Of a stretch of 64,000 nt of DNA, positions 44,360 to 57,183 are shown one piece after another. The stretch's first letter is position 1. Each line of letters starts with the position of its first letter. Made by a program: the position numbers and the translations under genes. The stretch is from JAGRCP01 sp942490705 (GTDB lineage: Bacteria; Chloroflexota; Anaerolineae; Caldilineales; Caldilineaceae), in the NCBI GenBank assembly GCA_942490705.1, contig CALNXY010000009.1, positions 1 to 64,000 on the forward strand, read 5' to 3'. Under the pieces are notes generated by a model. The model made no database searches and was not told the DNA's origin. It saw only the letters and a program-made list of their open reading frames with translations.

Positions 44360-45040
44360 CTACGGATAGACCTCAATCGCAGCAATTTCCAGCGCGAATT
44401 CTCCTGCTTGATCGTCGCGTACCATGATCCCGATCCCGTCAATCTCGCCGGGTGTGACGGGGCCATAGTCCTGGAGCACGAAGCCGCGGATGGTTGGCTC
44501 AAAATCGGCAAAAGGCAGGTCAATCTCTTGCCATTCACCGGCCACCGTCTGGAAGGGCGCTTCGTAGGCGATGCGTCGATCGCTGGTGGCATAGAGACGC
44601 AGCCGGTAGATCTTGCCGTCGCCGCGCACGGTTAGCCGCACGCCCTGCTCGTCGGTGATGCCATAGGGCGCTCGTGCCGAACGAATCGACGCAAAGCCGC
44701 CATTATTCTCTAACGAGACATCCCCGGAAAAGAGCAGGGCGCCCTCTTCGCTCAGCGCCAGATTGGCTTGGGAGATGCCGCCCATAACGTCGTCGTTGAC
44801 AATTGCCCAGCGCCCGGTCGTCTCCGGTACGTCAAAACGGTAAAGCAACAAAGGATCCTCTCCAATCGGCTCGGTTGTCGTCGGCGCATTCGTCGCCACG
44901 TCTCGCAACGATGCGTCAGGGGCGGCCAGCGAATCGACCCGGCTGGCAGCCACTGCAGCGACAGGAAGAAGCTGCCAGGCCGGTGACGCGCACGCGGTCA
45001 GCAGCATCAAGCATGGAATCATCAAGAGCAGACGCTTCAT
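44360..45040 (-). CDS. CIA30-domain lipoprotein
   Basis: A 226-residue lipoprotein (MKRLLLMIPCLMLLTAC; CGGAGTGACCG before the ATG). After a low-complexity linker (to about 60), residues about 65-225 match the CIA30/galactose-binding-like beta-sandwich: WAIVNDDVMGGISQANLALS, GALLFSGDVSLENNGGFASIRS, GVRLTVRGDGKIYRLRLYA and IDGIGIMVRDDQAGEFALEI. Eukaryotic CIA30 is a complex I assembly factor; bacterial relatives are uncharacterised and are often annotated as NADH:ubiquinone oxidoreductase intermediate-associated. It lies 20 bases downstream of the patatin gene and upstream of the AhpD-like gene, in one minus-strand run. Confidence 0.85.
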   Translation of the reverse strand: MKRLLLMIPCLMLLTACASPAWQLLPVAAVAASRVDSLAAPDASLRDVATNAPTTTEPIGEDPLLLYRFDVPETTGRWAIVNDDVMGGISQANLALSEEGALLFSGDVSLENNGGFASIRSARAPYGITDEQGVRLTVRGDGKIYRLRLYATSDRRIAYEAPFQTVAGEWQEIDLPFADFEPTIRGFVLQDYGPVTPGEIDGIGIMVRDDQAGEFALEIAAIEVYP

Positions 45041-45060
45041 CGGTCACTCCGTACAAAAAA

Positions 45061-46179
45061 TCACTGACCAAAGGCTGTCAGGTACTTAGCCATGGCCGTG
45101 TGACCGGCCTCAACCAGGTTGCAGTAGCGCTCATCGTCCGGGAAGGGTCGAATGTCAAAGTCCGTCGAATCAACGCAACAGTTGCTGATCTCTACCGTGC
45201 GTTCTCTTGCGGTCGGGTTGCTGGCATAGCCGATATCCTCAGCAGAGTTCAGGGCAAAAAAAAGATTGACCACATAGTCGATCAACGTACTGATCTCATT
45301 GTGATCCTTGCAGTCGGATGGCGTGAAAAGCCGGCAACCCAGCGTCTCCCAGTTGATCCCGTCAGCGAAATGATTCCGTTCAAATGCGTGCCGGGGCTCA
45401 TCAAAGAGCTGAAGCGGATAGTTGTCGAGCACGCCGCCATCCGTGTAGACGTCGCCTGCACCGAGCTTGTGACCGTCAAAGCGCGGCGCCTCAAAAAAGA
45501 ACGGGATCGATTGGGAGAGGAGGAGTGCATCAACGACGGCAACATTGGGTGTGGTGGCGGCGCTAAAGATCTCCGTCTCACGGCGCGAGAGATTGGTCGC
45601 CACGATGAAGAGCTCGCGCCGCCCCTGTGTTTGCAGATCACCGAAGGTGACACGGCGGTCGCCGCACTGTTCGTCCAGCAGATCGCCCATCCAGCGGTAT
45701 AGATTGTGGTTGGCATACCAGCCGTGTTGATTGACGAGTCGCGTGAGCGCCTGCAAGTTGCCCACGGCCGACTGTAGATTCTGTCCCATCTCGCTACCCG
45801 GCAGTAAATCCCACAGCGTTTGCTGATCGTCCTCTGCCTTCTCGCCATCTCCCTTTGCTTCAACGGGATCGGCGTGCGGCACTTGGGGCTGCGCCGGGAT
45901 GACACCTTTTCCGGACTTCTTTTCGTCTTCGCTGCTACCCACGGCGTCGGGAATCCGGCTATAGTCAAATCTTTGGAAGAGCGCAATCGTTTCGGCCGCA
46001 CTCAGGCGCAGGCTAACCAGCATCGCGGTAAGCGAGCCCGAAGATGCGCCGGCAACGCGTTCAATTTGCGCCAAGATACCTTCCTCTTCCAACACTTGGA
46101 GCGCACCATGATAGGCGAACATCTTCATGCCGCCGCCCTGAAAGACTAGATTGCGAAATGGATAGATTCGATCTGTCAC
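45061..46179 (-). CDS. Patatin-like phospholipase
   Basis: GTG 46179 is preferred because AAGGAG lies 8 bases upstream and the conserved region begins at once (VTDRIYPFRNLVFQGGG). The 372-residue protein has the patatin elements: oxyanion hole GGGMKMFAYHGAL (about residues 15-27), nucleophile Ser in AGASSGSLTAM (G-x-S-x-G, about 42), and catalytic Asp in VYTDGGVLDNYPLQLF (about 240). An acidic insert with DPVEAKGDGEKAEDDQQT (about 85-125) is unusual and may be a surface loop. It has no signal peptide, so it probably acts on membrane lipids from the cytoplasmic side. It follows the ABC1 kinase gene by 177 bases. Confidence 0.9.
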   Translation of the reverse strand: MTDRIYPFRNLVFQGGGMKMFAYHGALQVLEEEGILAQIERVAGASSGSLTAMLVSLRLSAAETIALFQRFDYSRIPDAVGSSEDEKKSGKGVIPAQPQVPHADPVEAKGDGEKAEDDQQTLWDLLPGSEMGQNLQSAVGNLQALTRLVNQHGWYANHNLYRWMGDLLDEQCGDRRVTFGDLQTQGRRELFIVATNLSRRETEIFSAATTPNVAVVDALLLSQSIPFFFEAPRFDGHKLGAGDVYTDGGVLDNYPLQLFDEPRHAFERNHFADGINWETLGCRLFTPSDCKDHNEISTLIDYVVNLFFALNSAEDIGYASNPTARERTVEISNCCVDSTDFDIRPFPDDERYCNLVEAGHTAMAKYLTAFGQ

Positions 46180-46356
46180 CAACAGCACTCCTTGGCAGGA
46201 CAACACGCTATGAGCTTCGGCCAATCCAGATAAATGACTGTACGCTGCACCTTCTGGAAGCGCTCTCGTCGATATGCCTTCCTGAGTAGAGCTTCCAGGA
46301 CGGTCGGATAGCCAATATCTTGGCATGAGCTTACACAATCTGGCGCCTGTCGCGCG

Positions 46357-48054
46357 CTACTCCTGTCCGGTTGACAAGGCCGTGGCGAGCCGGTCACCAA
46401 CATAGAGGAGCACACCGGCTAATAGAACGCCCACCGAAGCCACCGTCCACGTCAAGCCGCGCACGGAACGCCGCACGCCCTGGATGTCCTTGCGCGTTTC
46501 GGGCTGCAGGGCCACCCGCACGCCCAGGCGATCGCGCTCCACCTGACGCAGCACGCCGTCGACCCGTTTGGGCAGTTGCGCGAGAATGCGCCCCACGTCG
46601 AGCGTCCCCTGAGCGGCCTTCTGCCAGTTGACCTGCGCATCTTCTTTGATGAACTGCTTGACAATCGGTTCTACCGGCGTCCACACGTTAAATTCGTCAT
46701 CAAGCTGCGTCGTCAGCCCCGCAATGAGACCGACTGCACGCAGCACAAAGAGCAGCTCGACCTGAAATTGAAGTGGTGGGTTATTGAGCAAATCACGGTA
46801 TTCGGCGATGACAAATTCGTTGTATTCAAAGAGATCGAGCTGCTTCACCTGGCCCAACATGGTGTCCCCAAAACGGTTGAGCAGACTGTCGATCATCTCC
46901 TCTAAACGATCCACGTCTGCACCAGGCAGTAGCATATCGCCGGCGGCGTACGATTGGACGATGCGGTGAGCATCGCGGGTAAAGACGCCGATCATGTACT
47001 CGCGCAAGGAGCCGCGCATGCGCTCACCAATTTCCACCGCCATGCCAAAATCGATAAAGACGAGTTGGAACGGGCGCTCGTCGGCCGCTGGAATCGAATC
47101 ATCCGGCGCATACGCGATAGTGCCGTTTGCCCGCTCTTCGACCGTTGGCAGGGGCCGCACGAAGAGATTGCCGGCGTGGGGATCGGCATGGACAAAATTG
47201 TGTAGCAAAATCTGCTCGATAAAGCTGCGCGCCAGCACCTGGGCCACGGCTTCGGGCGCAATCCCGACTGCTCGTAGCTCGTCCTGGTTGTTCAAGGAGA
47301 GATAGCTCACATCTTCCATCGTCAACACATGGGGCGCGGAATAGGACCAGTAGATCTCGGGCGTAGCAATCGCGGCATCATCTTTGAAGATCGTCGCAAA
47401 CCGTTCGGAATTGTGCCCCTCCAGCACCAGATCCAACTCCTGGCGCGTCACCCGGTCAAACTCCTCGATCAGCTTGTCCAGGTCAACCGTGCGCCGGAGT
47501 GGGGCATAGAACTTGAGCCGCCGCAGGAAGACTGCAATCGCAGTGAGATCGACCTCGACAATCTCTTCGATGCCGGGCCGCAGCACTTTGACGACAACAG
47601 TCTCGCCTGAATGGAGACCGGCACGATGCGTCTGCGCCAGAGACGCGGAGCCAAGCGCTTCAGGTGAAAACCAGGCAAAGAGCTGGCCGACCGGCCGCTG
47701 AAAATCATGCTCGATGCGGGCCGTGATGTGGTCCAGCGCTTCCACCGGTACTTCATCCTGCAAGCCGGCTAGCTCAGACGTGACTTCTTCGGGCAAGACG
47801 TCGACCCGAACGCTCAGAAACTGGCCGAGCTTGATGAGCACGCCGCCCATCTCCACCGCCAACCTGCGATAATCCTGGGCCAGCTGGCGCCAGCGCGGCA
47901 AATATGGTGTGCGAAAGCGGCTCAGACCACGCCGGCGCAGGATAACGTCCCACCAAATCACGTGCCAGGTGATACGCAGGAAGAAGCGGCTAATTTTGCG
48001 GTACCGTTTACTCAGGCTTAGCGGCGACGGCGCGCCGGATTGTATCGTCGTCAA
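46357..48054 (-). CDS. ABC1/AarF/UbiB-family kinase-like protein
   Basis: A 565-residue ABC1-family protein with the diagnostic KxGQ motif in MGGVLIKLGQFLSVRVDVLPEE (about 75) and the Ala-rich loop in LGSASLAQTHRAGLHSGETVVVKVLRPG (about 135). FVHADPHAGNLFVRP (HxDxxxxN catalytic loop, about 300) and QLVFIDFGMAVEIGERM (metal-binding DFG, about 345) follow. The C-terminus has a membrane anchor (TVASVGVLLAGVLLYVGD). Family members act in quinone biosynthesis or lipid homeostasis as atypical kinases/ATPases. The frame opens with TTG 48054 and no good ribosome binding site, so the exact start is uncertain. Patatin and CIA30 genes follow on the same strand. Confidence 0.92.
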   Translation of the reverse strand: MTTIQSGAPSPLSLSKRYRKISRFFLRITWHVIWWDVILRRRGLSRFRTPYLPRWRQLAQDYRRLAVEMGGVLIKLGQFLSVRVDVLPEEVTSELAGLQDEVPVEALDHITARIEHDFQRPVGQLFAWFSPEALGSASLAQTHRAGLHSGETVVVKVLRPGIEEIVEVDLTAIAVFLRRLKFYAPLRRTVDLDKLIEEFDRVTRQELDLVLEGHNSERFATIFKDDAAIATPEIYWSYSAPHVLTMEDVSYLSLNNQDELRAVGIAPEAVAQVLARSFIEQILLHNFVHADPHAGNLFVRPLPTVEERANGTIAYAPDDSIPAADERPFQLVFIDFGMAVEIGERMRGSLREYMIGVFTRDAHRIVQSYAAGDMLLPGADVDRLEEMIDSLLNRFGDTMLGQVKQLDLFEYNEFVIAEYRDLLNNPPLQFQVELLFVLRAVGLIAGLTTQLDDEFNVWTPVEPIVKQFIKEDAQVNWQKAAQGTLDVGRILAQLPKRVDGVLRQVERDRLGVRVALQPETRKDIQGVRRSVRGLTWTVASVGVLLAGVLLYVGDRLATALSTGQE

Positions 48055-48243
48055 GAGAGTTTTTTATCGATCTACATGATGCCGCATCGGTAAGACTTCT
48101 ACAATCTGACGATGCAGCAAGCAATGAATGAGTTGGATATTTTCACAGCAGGGATCATACAGCGAGGAGGCGCGCGCAGGCTGTAATCCTGCGCGCAGTT
48201 CAGCGTCACAGACGCGCGTGAAAACGAATGCCGAATCGAAAAT

Positions 48244-48299
48244 GCAGAACAAAAAATGATTAACGGGCGTGCTTCACCATTAATCATTTTTCATTCTGC
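48244..48299. terminator. Bidirectional terminator-like hairpin
   Basis: GCAGAACAAAAAATGATTAA (48244-48263) is inverted at 48280-48299 with two mismatches and a 16-base loop. The A-rich and T-rich arms would give T runs in both directions. It lies between the end of the GH-like gene (48392, minus) and the ABC1 gene start, so it probably ends the GH-like transcript. Confidence 0.6.
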
Positions 48300-48391
48300 A
48301 GTCAGCGTTATCGTTATTGCTTTCAACGCTCGGTCACACAAAACGCCGTCCAACCAACTCCGCGCTCCCCATTCCGCGCCCCGCGCTCCCC

Positions 48392-52165
<3,774 letters not shown>

Positions 52166-52358
52166 GATTAAGACTCCTTGTGGATTCAGTTCACCGCTGC
52201 ACTTGTCTTGTGCATAAGCATTTAATCTGACCGTTTCGGATTCGCCATTCGGACCTAACATAACTCCGTTTGACTAACAGCGGTCTGTCGCGTGCCGCGC
52301 ACAAGTAAGAGCAGTCGTCTACGCGTGTACCAGGAGGGCATGAGGAACTAGTGGGCGA

Positions 52359-52387
52359 ATTGTACGGGGGATTCTACACTATGTCAA
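52359..52387 (-). promoter_or_regulatory. Sigma70-type promoter of the GH-like gene
   Basis: On the minus strand: TTGACA (52387-52382), a 17-bp spacer, TACAAT (52364-52359). Only one base differs from consensus. Transcription would start near 52352, leaving a leader of about 187 bases before ATG 52165. Confidence 0.75.
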
Positions 52388-52398
52388 CTTATTATTGC

Positions 52399-53004
52399 CT
52401 AGCCAACGCACACTGCCGCGCCGTCGCCGGCCAGTTCAGCTAGATCATCCGGGCTGTCAAGATCAAAGGCGAGGGATGGCGTGGCAATCAGACGCGGCGT
52501 GACGCCAGCTTGCTGCGCCAGATGACGATGACGGTCGAAACTGCCTGGGCCAAAGGCAAAGTCGATTAGTCCCGGCGGCTCCAGCAACAAAGCGTTGGTG
52601 CCGTGGTCGCGGCTCGGCGCCAGCACGGCCCCAGCGTCCGACGCGGCCACGAGCTGCTCCAAGTCATCAACGGTAAGCCGCGGTAAATCTGATGGCAGCA
52701 CCAGGATTGCTTCAGCGCCGTGGGCGACTGCACGTTCTCGGGCCTGCTGGAGCGCATCGTTGAGGTCGCGCCCTTCTTCTGCCAACAGCTCTACGGCGAA
52801 GCGCTTGGCAATCTCGGCCACGGACGGGTCGCGGCTGACAACCAGCATGTGGGCAAATAGTTCGCTGGCCGCAGCCGTCTTGATCACGTGCGTCAGGAGC
52901 TGCCGGCTCAGCCGGGCGCGCTGGACGGGCGAGAGCTTGGTTGTCAAGCGGCTCTTGCCCTCAGCAAAGGGTTTCACCGGTACGATCAACCAGGTTGGCG
53001 TCAT
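52399..53004 (-). CDS. cofC: 2-phospho-L-lactate (or phosphoenolpyruvate) guanylyltransferase CofC
   Basis: A 201-residue nucleotidyltransferase starting MTPTWLIVPVKPFAEGKSRL, the CofC/FbiD hallmark in which Lys and Arg bind the phosphates. LVVSRDPSVAEIAKRF, the metal-binding ILVLPSDLPRLTVDDLEQL (about residue 100) and RDHGTNALLLEPPGLIDFAFGPGSF with the phospho-acid-binding GTN are all present. It makes the activated GDP-lactyl (or enolpyruvyl-diphospho-guanosine) precursor for coenzyme F420. It overlaps the 3' end of cofD by 4 bases, so the two are translated together and catalyse consecutive steps. Confidence 0.93.
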   Translation of the reverse strand: MTPTWLIVPVKPFAEGKSRLTTKLSPVQRARLSRQLLTHVIKTAAASELFAHMLVVSRDPSVAEIAKRFAVELLAEEGRDLNDALQQARERAVAHGAEAILVLPSDLPRLTVDDLEQLVAASDAGAVLAPSRDHGTNALLLEPPGLIDFAFGPGSFDRHRHLAQQAGVTPRLIATPSLAFDLDSPDDLAELAGDGAAVCVG

Positions 53005-53996
53005 GAGGCGGCGGGGGCATCTTGAGGCGATGCCGGCTGAGACGCCTGGAGGGCAAGCCCAAATTCAAGCACTTCCCCGGCCAGCCGCGCCTTGCTGGGC
53101 AGGTCAGTCATGATTGTATCGGTCACGAGCACGGCCGGCTCGAAGGATGCTTGCAGCACGGCGTCTTCCTGATCGAGCACGAAACCGTCGATCAAGCCGT
53201 CCAGGTGATCGGCTACGGTGATGGGGCTCATCATGTGGCCCATCTCGCGCATCATTTTGGCGGCGGGGCCCTTGAGCGCACGGCCACCGATGATGGGGGT
53301 CACGGCGACGCGTGGCACATCGCTCTTGCGAATGAGGCGGCGCAAGCCCGGCACGCTCAGGATGGGGTCGATGCTCAGGTAGGGGTTACTGGGCGCAAAA
53401 ACAATCAGGTCGGCCGTTTCCAGTGCGGCCAGCGTCGGCGCTGTCAGCTTGGCGTCGGGCGCGCCCACGAAGCTGACGTCGATCACGATGGGCTCACAGC
53501 GTCGACGGACGAAGTAGTGCTGAAAGGGCAAGTCGCCCTCGTCCGTGTGCACGAGCGTGCGCACCGGCTCATCGCACATGGGCAAGACGGTAGAAGGGAT
53601 GGCCAGGCTGCGGCGCACGCGATCGGTTACCTCGGTGAGGGAGATGCGCTGGCGCAGCCATTCGCTGCGACGGAGGTGCAGGGCCAGATCCTGGTCGCCC
53701 AGGCGGAACCAATCTTCGCCGCCCAGGCTGCTCATCACGTCGAGCGTGCGGTAGGTTTCGTCACGGCGCCCCCAGCCCATCGTCGGATCATGGAGATCGG
53801 CCAGATTATAGGTTACCGTGTCCAGGTCAGGACAGATCGTCAGGCCCCAATGTTCAAAATCATCGCCAGTGTTGACGATAATCGTCAAGGCGCCGGGGGG
53901 GAGAACGGCCTGCAAACCGGCGACCAGCTTCGCACCGCCGACGCCGCCGGCCAGGGCGACGACCCGCACATCATGAGAAGAATCGACTTCTGTCAT
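53001..53996 (-). CDS. cofD: 2-phospho-L-lactate transferase CofD
   Basis: A 331-residue CofD/FbiA protein: VVALAGGVGGAKLVAGLQAVL (about residues 11-31) binds the guanosine donor. IIVNTGDDFEHWGLTICPDLDTVTY (about 39-63), GWGRRDETY, WFRLGDQDLALHLRRSEWLR and IVFAPSNPYLSIDPIL are all family-specific. It transfers the lactyl (enolpyruvyl) phosphate moiety to the deazaflavin Fo, giving F420-0. Fo synthase and the F420 gamma-glutamyl ligase CofE are not in the window. The gene starts the cofDC pair on the minus strand. An FbiB-like nitroreductase gene lies 100 bases upstream in the same direction. Confidence 0.95.
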   Translation of the reverse strand: MTEVDSSHDVRVVALAGGVGGAKLVAGLQAVLPPGALTIIVNTGDDFEHWGLTICPDLDTVTYNLADLHDPTMGWGRRDETYRTLDVMSSLGGEDWFRLGDQDLALHLRRSEWLRQRISLTEVTDRVRRSLAIPSTVLPMCDEPVRTLVHTDEGDLPFQHYFVRRRCEPIVIDVSFVGAPDAKLTAPTLAALETADLIVFAPSNPYLSIDPILSVPGLRRLIRKSDVPRVAVTPIIGGRALKGPAAKMMREMGHMMSPITVADHLDGLIDGFVLDQEDAVLQASFEPAVLVTDTIMTDLPSKARLAGEVLEFGLALQASQPASPQDAPAAS

Positions 53997-54096
53997 AAGT
54001 GATCGATTGACACCTTACAGTGGACTCGGGAAATTTGGCTCGGATGCCGGCGCGTGTAGCGGACAGCGATCGCGAGTTGGTTCTGGTAAAGCGAGA

Positions 54097-54780
54097 TTAA
54101 CGCCAGACGACGCGCGTGTCGATTGGCGCGCGCTCCTTTTGCTTCATTTCGGCAGGATAGCCTAACGTAATGAGCGCTTGAGGCTGCCAGGCATCCGACA
54201 AGTCGAGGGCGGTGCGCACCAGTTCCGGGACAAAGAGCGGTGCGCACATCCAACACGCGCCCAGGCCGTAATGATGCGCGGCCAGCAGCAAATTCTGCGT
54301 AGCCAGCGCGACGCTCTGCACGGCCATCAGCCGCTCGGCTTCGTCGCGGCGAGCGTCCGGATAGCTGTCCATCTCCTCCATGCTGACCGAGGGGACGATC
54401 AACGCCGCCGCACCGGTGATGCGGGCATGGCTGATGGCGATGCGGCGCTCAATCACCGCAGGATCGACGCCGTCCCGGCCCAGGTCGGCGCGCCAGCGTG
54501 CGGCCATGCGTGCGCTGAGTTGCTCCTGTACGGCGCCGGTGGTCACCACGCAGAAGCGCCACGGCTGGCGGTTGTGCGCCGAAGGCGCCCACGTCGCCGC
54601 TTCCAAGATGCGCGTGAGCAGGTCCGCCGGAACCGGCTCGCCCGTGTAGCGGCGAATCGAGCGCCGTCCGCGGATCAACTGCCAGAACGCCGCTTCTGTT
54701 TCCGCCACATCAGATGACAGATTAGCCGGCAAGGGCTGCGGAAGCGGCACGGGGTACGGAAGAGGAGAGGGACCATTCAT
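54097..54780 (-). CDS. Nitroreductase, similar to FbiB C-terminal domain
   Basis: A 227-residue FMN nitroreductase: IRGRRSIRRYTGEPVPADLL (about residues 35-54), AATWAPSAHNRQPWRFCVV (about 62-80) and LLLAAHHYGLGACWMCAPLF (about 172-191). The middle (RWRADLGRDGVDPAVIERRIAISHARITGAAALIVP, SYPDARRDEAERLMAVQS) matches the C-terminal domain of mycobacterial FbiB, which reduces dehydro-F420-0. Located directly upstream of cofD-cofC, it probably performs that step here as a stand-alone protein. ATG 54780 lies only 9 bases after a TATAAT box and has no ribosome binding site, so the message may be leaderless. Confidence 0.85.
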   Translation of the reverse strand: MNGPSPLPYPVPLPQPLPANLSSDVAETEAAFWQLIRGRRSIRRYTGEPVPADLLTRILEAATWAPSAHNRQPWRFCVVTTGAVQEQLSARMAARWRADLGRDGVDPAVIERRIAISHARITGAAALIVPSVSMEEMDSYPDARRDEAERLMAVQSVALATQNLLLAAHHYGLGACWMCAPLFVPELVRTALDLSDAWQPQALITLGYPAEMKQKERAPIDTRVVWR

Positions 54781-54789
54781 GATGCGGGC

Positions 54790-54817
54790 ATTATAGCACG
54801 CACCGCGGCGCCGCCAA
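54790..54817 (-). promoter_or_regulatory. Promoter of the FbiB-like/cofD/cofC genes
   Basis: On the minus strand: TTGGCG (54817-54812), a 16-bp spacer, TATAAT (54795-54790). The -10 ends 9 bases before the ATG, so transcription would begin at or within about two bases of the start codon. Confidence 0.65.
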
Positions 54818-54871
54818 ATTGAGCTGACAATCCTGCCCTGAATCTGAACTGCACCCTCCGCCGCCCTTTCC

Positions 54872-54900
54872 TTGACGCGCACAATTGGTGCGTGTACACT
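54872..54900 (+). promoter_or_regulatory. Promoter of the F420-dependent oxidoreductase gene, with spacer palindrome
   Basis: TTGACG (54872-54877), a 17-bp spacer and TACACT (54895-54900). The spacer holds CGCAC-AATTG-GTGCG, a short inverted repeat well placed for a repressor. The leader is about 130 bases and contains a hairpin at 54968-54996. Confidence 0.65.
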
Positions 54901-54967
54901 ACAATTGTTCTAGAACCGCGCGTGGACGTGCGGTTCGTCAATCCTCAAACGCCACCACAATGAAAGA

Positions 54968-54996
54968 CGTGCATCGTCTTCTGCATGCGATGCACG
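54968..54996 (+). other. Leader hairpin before the LLM oxidoreductase gene
   Basis: CGTGCATCG (54968-54976) pairs with CGATGCACG (54988-54996) around an 11- to 12-base loop, 44 bases before the start codon. It could influence mRNA stability or translation. It matches no riboswitch I recognise. Confidence 0.45.
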
Positions 54997-55039
54997 CATC
55001 TACTTACTCCATGCCAGAAGTAGACCAGGAGGGCAATCC

Positions 55040-56050
<1,011 letters not shown>

Positions 56051-56094
56051 CACACGCTGGGGCCGCTGGTTCTTGACACGGGTAAACTATACCT

Positions 56095-56394
56095 ATGCGC
56101 TTCCTGTTCAACCTCCTGGCTACGGCCCTCGCATTGCCCTTTTACCTGGGGTGGAGCCGGGCCCAAGCCGAGGAGCAAATCGATGAAATGCAGCGGGCGG
56201 CCTTCAATACGCCCGGGGCCGAGTCTCCGGTGCCGCCCGCGGTGATTTTGGGCGGCATGGGCCTGCTGGCCGGCCACTTTGCCCTGGCCCGCATGTTGGG
56301 GCTGCGCTTCTGGCAAGCGTTCTTTACGCTGGTTGGCGGCGTGGCCGCAGGCGTTGGCCTCTATCTGGTCAAAGCCGAACGGGACGGGTCATGA
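56095..56394 (+). CDS. Small membrane protein, unknown function
   Basis: A 99-residue protein with three hydrophobic stretches: FLFNLLATALALPFYLGW at the start, PPAVILGGMGLLAGHFALARML in the middle and FFTLVGGVAAGVGLYLV at the end. No family was recognised. The ribosome binding site is weak. The stop overlaps the DUF3891 start (ATGA at 56391-56394), so the two genes are coupled. Confidence 0.72.
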   Translation: MRFLFNLLATALALPFYLGWSRAQAEEQIDEMQRAAFNTPGAESPVPPAVILGGMGLLAGHFALARMLGLRFWQAFFTLVGGVAAGVGLYLVKAERDGS

Positions 56395-57167
56395 TCGTCC
56401 AGCAGCTGGCGGACGGCCGCACGCTCTGCATCAACCAGACCAGCCATGCACTCATGGCCGCTGCCTTCTGCCGCCACTGGGGAAATGATGCCTTCGCCGT
56501 CCCCACTCCCTACGAACCGGTGATGATGGCGATTGCCCAGCATGACAACGGCTGGTACGAATGGGAGGAAGCGCCCCTGCTGCGTCCCGACGGCTTTCCC
56601 ATGGATTTCATGCATGGTCCGGCTGCGGACGCCAAGGCGGCGCTTTGGGCGCTAGGCATTGCCCGGGCCGCAGCCCAGCATCCGTACGCGGGGCTGCTCG
56701 TGCGTCGCCACGCAACGCTACTATACGCCAGTGCGCTTGAGCGCCTGGATGAAGGCGCCGAACGAACTACCGCCCAGGCTTTTGTTGCGCGCTGGCCCGC
56801 GGCGCTGGACGCGGTGCGGGCCCGACTTGGCGACCGGCTCACGCTCACTGACGCCGCGATTGATGCGCACACGCGGCTGCTCCAATTCGGCGACAATGCC
56901 AGCCTCCAGGTCTGCGTGCCCTGGTCGCGCGAGCGTCAGATGCCCCTCTGCCCGGTCGACGAGCAGGGGACCTATGCCGAGATCACCATGCGCTACACCG
57001 ACACAGCAATCACCTTTGACCCCTGGCCCTTTGACGTGGCGCGCTTTGACGTTTCCATTCATGGCCGCGTGCTTGCCACACAACGCTTTGCCAACGATGA
57101 AGCCTACCGTGCCGCGCTGGCCGAAGCGCCGACCATGCTCCTGTCCTGGGTCGTCCAGCCGGCTTGA
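56391..57167 (+). CDS. DUF3891 family protein
   Basis: A 258-residue protein of the DUF3891 family. Visible family features are INQTSHALMAAAFCRHWGND near the N-terminus, IAQHDNGWYEWEEAPLL (about residues 47-63, with a His-Asp pair that could bind metal), ALGIARAAAQHPYAGLLVRRHATLL (His and Tyr rich, about 88-112) and FGDNASLQVCVPWS. The arrangement recalls HD-like helical hydrolases, but no function is established. It begins inside the stop of the small membrane protein gene and is followed 17 bases later by the hydroxylase fusion gene, so the three probably form one operon. Confidence 0.8.
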   Translation: MIVQQLADGRTLCINQTSHALMAAAFCRHWGNDAFAVPTPYEPVMMAIAQHDNGWYEWEEAPLLRPDGFPMDFMHGPAADAKAALWALGIARAAAQHPYAGLLVRRHATLLYASALERLDEGAERTTAQAFVARWPAALDAVRARLGDRLTLTDAAIDAHTRLLQFGDNASLQVCVPWSRERQMPLCPVDEQGTYAEITMRYTDTAITFDPWPFDVARFDVSIHGRVLATQRFANDEAYRAALAEAPTMLLSWVVQPA

Positions 57168-57183
57168 ATTCGACCGCCAGCTG

